A stretch of DNA of 7,112 bases. It comes from DASPXY01 sp038227745 (GTDB lineage Bacteria; Planctomycetota; Planctomycetia; Gemmatales; Gemmataceae). The notes under the pieces are model-generated. The model had not been told where the DNA came from. It ran no database searches and worked only from the letters and a program-made list of their open reading frames with translations. The stretch lies in assembly GCA_038227745.1 (NCBI GenBank), contig JBBRPS010000543.1, positions 1 to 7,112 on the forward strand, read 5' to 3'. Numbering within the stretch: position 1 is the stretch's first letter; the number at the start of each line of letters is the position of its first letter. Positions 4,980 to 7,112 of this stretch are shown here, one piece after another. Position numbers and translations under genes: made by a program.

Positions 4980-5705
4980 ATGCGTGTGCTGCTGGTCGCC
5001 GACATCCATGCCAACTGGCCCGCCCTGCAGGCCGTCACCGACGCCCACGACGTCTGCCTGTTCCTGGGCGACCTCGTGGACTACGGCCTGGAGCCAGCCC
5101 CGTGCATCCAGTGGGTGCGGCAGCACGCCCGCCACGCCGTCCGCGGCAACCACGACCACGGCGTCGCTCAGTACGTGCCCGTCAGCGGCCGCAGCGGCTT
5201 CAAGTACCTGACCAGTGTCACCCGGCCGCTCACCCAGGAGCGGCTCACGCCCGAGGACCGCCGCTTCCTCGCCGCGCTGCCGGTAACGCGCACGGTCACG
5301 TTCGACGAGACCACATTCCTGCTCGTCCACGCCACGCCGCGAGACCCTCTCGACGAGTACGCCGTCGCCGACGTCGATTTCTGGAAGCGGCGGCTGCAGA
5401 ACGTCGAGGCGGACGTGATCTGCGTCGGCCACACGCACCACCCGTACGTGCTGGAGGTCGGCGACAAGCTGGTCATCAACCCGGGCAGCGTCGGCCAGCC
5501 GCGCGACGGCGACCCACGCGCGGCCTACGCGGTGATCGAGAACAACCGCGTCGAGCTGAAGCGCGTCGAGTACCCGGTCGAGGACACGGTGCGGACCATC
5601 CAGGAGAGTTCGCTGCCCGAGCCGGCCAAGGGCCTCCTCGCCGAGGTGCTGCGCACCGGCGGCATGCCCAAGCCGGAGAGCAGCAAGCACAAGCGCGAGA
5701 GTTGA
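4980..5705 (+). CDS. Metallophosphoesterase, YfcE/MJ0936-like
   Basis: The 241-residue product has the two-metal phosphoesterase motifs in order: ADIHANWPAL (Asp8, His10), LGDLVDYG (Asp31), GNHDHG (Asn57, His58), LLVHATP (His117) and VGHTHHPYVL (His151, His153). INPGSVGQPRDGDPRAAYAV (167-186) is the typical end of the YfcE/MJ0936 branch. Characterised relatives hydrolyse phosphodiesters, and others are annotated as Ap4A-type hydrolases; the substrate here is not determinable. It belongs to a different branch from the protein at 505-1407, so the two are not a recent duplication. The start at 4980 puts the first metal motif at the N-terminus as expected, but the RBS is weak. The last 15 or so residues are Lys/Ser-rich and lie outside the fold. 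The stop directly abuts a 26-bp perfect inverted repeat. Confidence 0.93.
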   Translation: MRVLLVADIHANWPALQAVTDAHDVCLFLGDLVDYGLEPAPCIQWVRQHARHAVRGNHDHGVAQYVPVSGRSGFKYLTSVTRPLTQERLTPEDRRFLAALPVTRTVTFDETTFLLVHATPRDPLDEYAVADVDFWKRRLQNVEADVICVGHTHHPYVLEVGDKLVINPGSVGQPRDGDPRAAYAVIENNRVELKRVEYPVEDTVRTIQESSLPEPAKGLLAEVLRTGGMPKPESSKHKRES

Positions 5706-5769
5706 CGGGACACAAGCCCGAAGCGCAAGCGCGGGGCGTCCCTCGCTTGCGCTTCGGGCTTGTGTCCCG
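5706..5769. repeat. 26-bp perfect inverted repeat (dispersed-repeat-like hairpin)
   Basis: Arms at 5706-5731 and 5744-5769 are exactly complementary over 26 bp, with a 12-base loop (CGGGGCGTCCCT). The arm core is ACAAGCCCGAAGCGCAAGCG. It starts on the base after the TGA at 5703-5705 and ends 27 bp before the next ATG. From memory this core recurs between genes in planctomycete genomes; here it occurs once. No T-run follows. It would form a very stable RNA hairpin and could terminate transcription, protect the 3' end, or be a MITE/REP-like element. Confidence 0.85.
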
Positions 5770-5786
5770 CCCCTGACCCCTGACCG

Positions 5787-5792
5787 AAAGGA
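5787..5792 (+). promoter_or_regulatory. Shine-Dalgarno (AAAGGA) for the ornithine cyclodeaminase-family gene
   Basis: AAAGGA lies 4 bases before the ATG at 5797 and supports that start. It follows a CCCCTGACCCCTGACC direct repeat that continues from the hairpin region. Confidence 0.6.
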
Positions 5793-5796
5793 CGCC

Positions 5797-7050
5797 ATGA
5801 CCCAGACACCGACCAGCGCCCCGGCCGCGCCGGGCTTCGTGGAAGAGGTCGAGATGCAGGGGCACATCATCGACTCGCTGATCCTGCCCAAGGTGCTCGA
5901 CGAGATCCTGACGCACGGCGGCACTTACACGCTCAAGGACATCCGCGTCGGCCAGCGCCAGACCGACGCCAGCTACGTCCGCATCGAGGTCCGCGCCCCG
6001 ACCGCCGCGGCGCTGCAGGAAGTCCTCGACGTCATCCACGACCACGGGGCCGCGCCCCTCGCGGTGCAGGACTGCGCCGTCGTCGTCGCCGACATGGACA
6101 GCGCCTTCCCCGAGGGGTTCTACAGCACCACCAGCTTCCGCACCCAGGTGCGCCTCGGCGGCGAGTGGGTCGAGGTCGAGGACCAGGAGATGGACTGCGG
6201 CATCCTCGTCGATCCCGAGGAGGCGGCGGCGCGGTGCCTGCCCATGATCGACGTCAAGAAGGGCGACCGCATCGTCGTCGGCCGGCAGGGCCTGCGCGTC
6301 TTCCCCGCCGAGACCAGCGCCCGCCAGAACCTGTTCGAGTTCATGGGCAGCCCCGTCTCCAGCGAGAAGCCCAAGGGCGTGACGGTGCGCGAGATCGCCG
6401 CCACCATGCGCCGCACGCGCGCGGCCGGCGAGAAGATCCTCGCCGTGCTCGGGCCGGCGGTCGTCCACACCGGCAGCATCGAGCACATCTGCCGGCTGAT
6501 CCGCAACGGCTACCTGCACGTGCTGTTCGCCGGCAACGCCCTGGCGACGCACGACATCGAGAGCGCCCTGTACGGCACGAGCCTGGGCGTGTCGCTGGAG
6601 CGCGGCCTGCCGGCGGCGGAGGGACACGAGCACCACCTGCGGGCGATCAACACGATGCGGCGGCTGGGCGGCATCCGCGCGGCGGTGGCCCGCGGCGTGC
6701 TGACGAGTGGTATCATGTACGAATGCGTCCGGCACGATGTCCCGTTCATCCTGGCCGGCAGCATCCGCGACGACGGCCCGCTGCCGGAGGTCATCACCGA
6801 CGTGCTCGAGGCGCAGCGGCAGATGCGCGAGCGGATCCACGGCGTCGGCTTTTGTCTGATGGTCGCGACGATGCTGCACTCGATCGCCACCGGCAACCTG
6901 CTGCCCGCGTGGGTGAAGGTGGCCTGCGTGGACATCAACCCCGCGACGGTGACGAAGCTGGCCGACCGCGGCAGCATCCAGACGGTCGGCGTTGTGACCG
7001 ACGCCGAGCCGTTCCTGCGCGCGGTGGTGAGCGAACTCAACATCGTTTAG
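5797..7050 (+). CDS. LOR/SDH-type (archaeal-type) ornithine cyclodeaminase family protein
   Basis: The 417-residue product matches, by pattern, the conserved-region family first named after plant lysine-ketoglutarate reductase/saccharopine dehydrogenase (TIGR00300). Members include the archaeal-type ornithine cyclodeaminase and the C-terminal part of cyanobacterial AgrE/ArgZ; characterised ones convert ornithine to proline and ammonia using NAD. The N-terminal domain (about 15-125) carries the typical GHIIDSLILPKVLDEI and YTLKDIRVGQRQTDASYVRI. The C-terminal Rossmann-like part (about 200-417) carries GPAVVHTG (219-226), AGNALATHDIESALYGTSLG (245-264) and PFILAGSIRDDGPLPEV (316-332). There is no arginine-dihydrolase domain in front, unlike AgrE. 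It is cytoplasmic and intact. It has its own RBS and is separated from the upstream gene by a strong hairpin. The family is well supported; the exact reaction is inferred. Confidence 0.85.
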   Translation: MTQTPTSAPAAPGFVEEVEMQGHIIDSLILPKVLDEILTHGGTYTLKDIRVGQRQTDASYVRIEVRAPTAAALQEVLDVIHDHGAAPLAVQDCAVVVADMDSAFPEGFYSTTSFRTQVRLGGEWVEVEDQEMDCGILVDPEEAAARCLPMIDVKKGDRIVVGRQGLRVFPAETSARQNLFEFMGSPVSSEKPKGVTVREIAATMRRTRAAGEKILAVLGPAVVHTGSIEHICRLIRNGYLHVLFAGNALATHDIESALYGTSLGVSLERGLPAAEGHEHHLRAINTMRRLGGIRAAVARGVLTSGIMYECVRHDVPFILAGSIRDDGPLPEVITDVLEAQRQMRERIHGVGFCLMVATMLHSIATGNLLPAWVKVACVDINPATVTKLADRGSIQTVGVVTDAEPFLRAVVSELNIV

Positions 7051-7112
7051 CCGTGGGGCCGGTTGCAAACCGGCCGAGCGCCGCTGGCCGGTTGGCAACC
7101 GGCCCCACGGCT
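7049..7112. repeat. Nested palindrome: 27-bp inverted repeat, each arm itself a hairpin
   Basis: The arms at 7049-7075 and 7086-7112 are complementary with one mismatch. Each arm also contains its own hairpin: GGCCGGTT-GCA-AACCGGCC (7057-7075) and GGCCGGTT-GGC-AACCGGCC (7086-7104), flanked by AGCCGTGG and CCACGGCT. The DNA or RNA can therefore fold as one long stem or as two short ones. The last two bases of the TAG stop (7048-7050) are the start of the left arm. The element reaches the window edge, so it may continue. The layout resembles a pair of inverted REP units (BIME-like). Confidence 0.85.

Noticed and set aside
5476..7098. A 540-codon open frame on the minus strand opposite the cyclodeaminase-family gene
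   Set aside because: It lies antisense to a gene with clear family motifs, is Ala/Arg/His/Gln-rich without domains, and is the expected by-product of high GC at third codon positions.
1..7112. Defence system, prophage, integron or insertion sequence
   Set aside because: No transposase, integrase, nuclease, toxin or phage-like product is visible; the recognisable genes are metabolic or housekeeping types with matching composition.

Overview
The window is GC-rich DNA with short, mostly monocistronic genes separated by small intergenic gaps that hold palindromes. The likely source is a planctomycete, probably Gemmataceae. That assignment rests on recall of the intergenic palindrome style (for example the hairpin with the core CCCGAAGCGCAAGCG), on the GC-rich coding, and on sigma70-like promoters of the form TTGxxx-N16/17-TATxCT. 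I could not run a search to confirm it.

Layout. (1) 2-334, +: the 3' end of an unrecognised gene whose product ends in a long Asp/Glu tail with tandem EDFDD repeats. (2) 505-1407, +: a YaeI/YkuE-like metallophosphoesterase. (3) 1649-2083, +: a small TPR protein behind two promoter-like elements. (4) 2152-3165, +: argC, N-acetyl-gamma-glutamyl-phosphate reductase. (5) 3276-3683, +: a small exported Pro-rich protein of unknown function with its own promoter and a strong RBS. (6) 3796-4377, +: a PduO-type cob(I)alamin adenosyltransferase. (7) 4401-4703, -: a 100-residue orphan, convergent with the adenosyltransferase. (8) 4980-5705, +: a second, YfcE/MJ0936-like metallophosphoesterase. (9) 5797-7050, +: a LOR/SDH-type (archaeal-type) ornithine cyclodeaminase family protein. 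No RNA gene, IS element, phage gene, CRISPR array or recognisable defence system is visible.

How the genes relate. Most look like housekeeping or accessory metabolism that happens to be adjacent. The one tempting biochemical link is ornithine: ArgC lies on the route that makes it, and the last gene belongs to a family that deaminates and cyclises it to proline. They lie about 2.6 kb apart and are not in one operon, so the link is inference. The adenosyltransferase supplies coenzyme B12 to enzymes encoded elsewhere.

The most distinctive structural signal is in the gaps. Several genes end inside or directly against a perfect or near-perfect inverted repeat: the stop codons at 1405-1407, 4375-4377 and 7048-7050 lie in or overlap a stem arm, and the one at 5703-5705 abuts a 26-bp perfect stem. 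None has a clear U-tract. I see no convincing new multi-gene system; the best novelty candidates are the acidic-tail protein, the exported Pro-rich protein, the antisense orphan and the palindromes.
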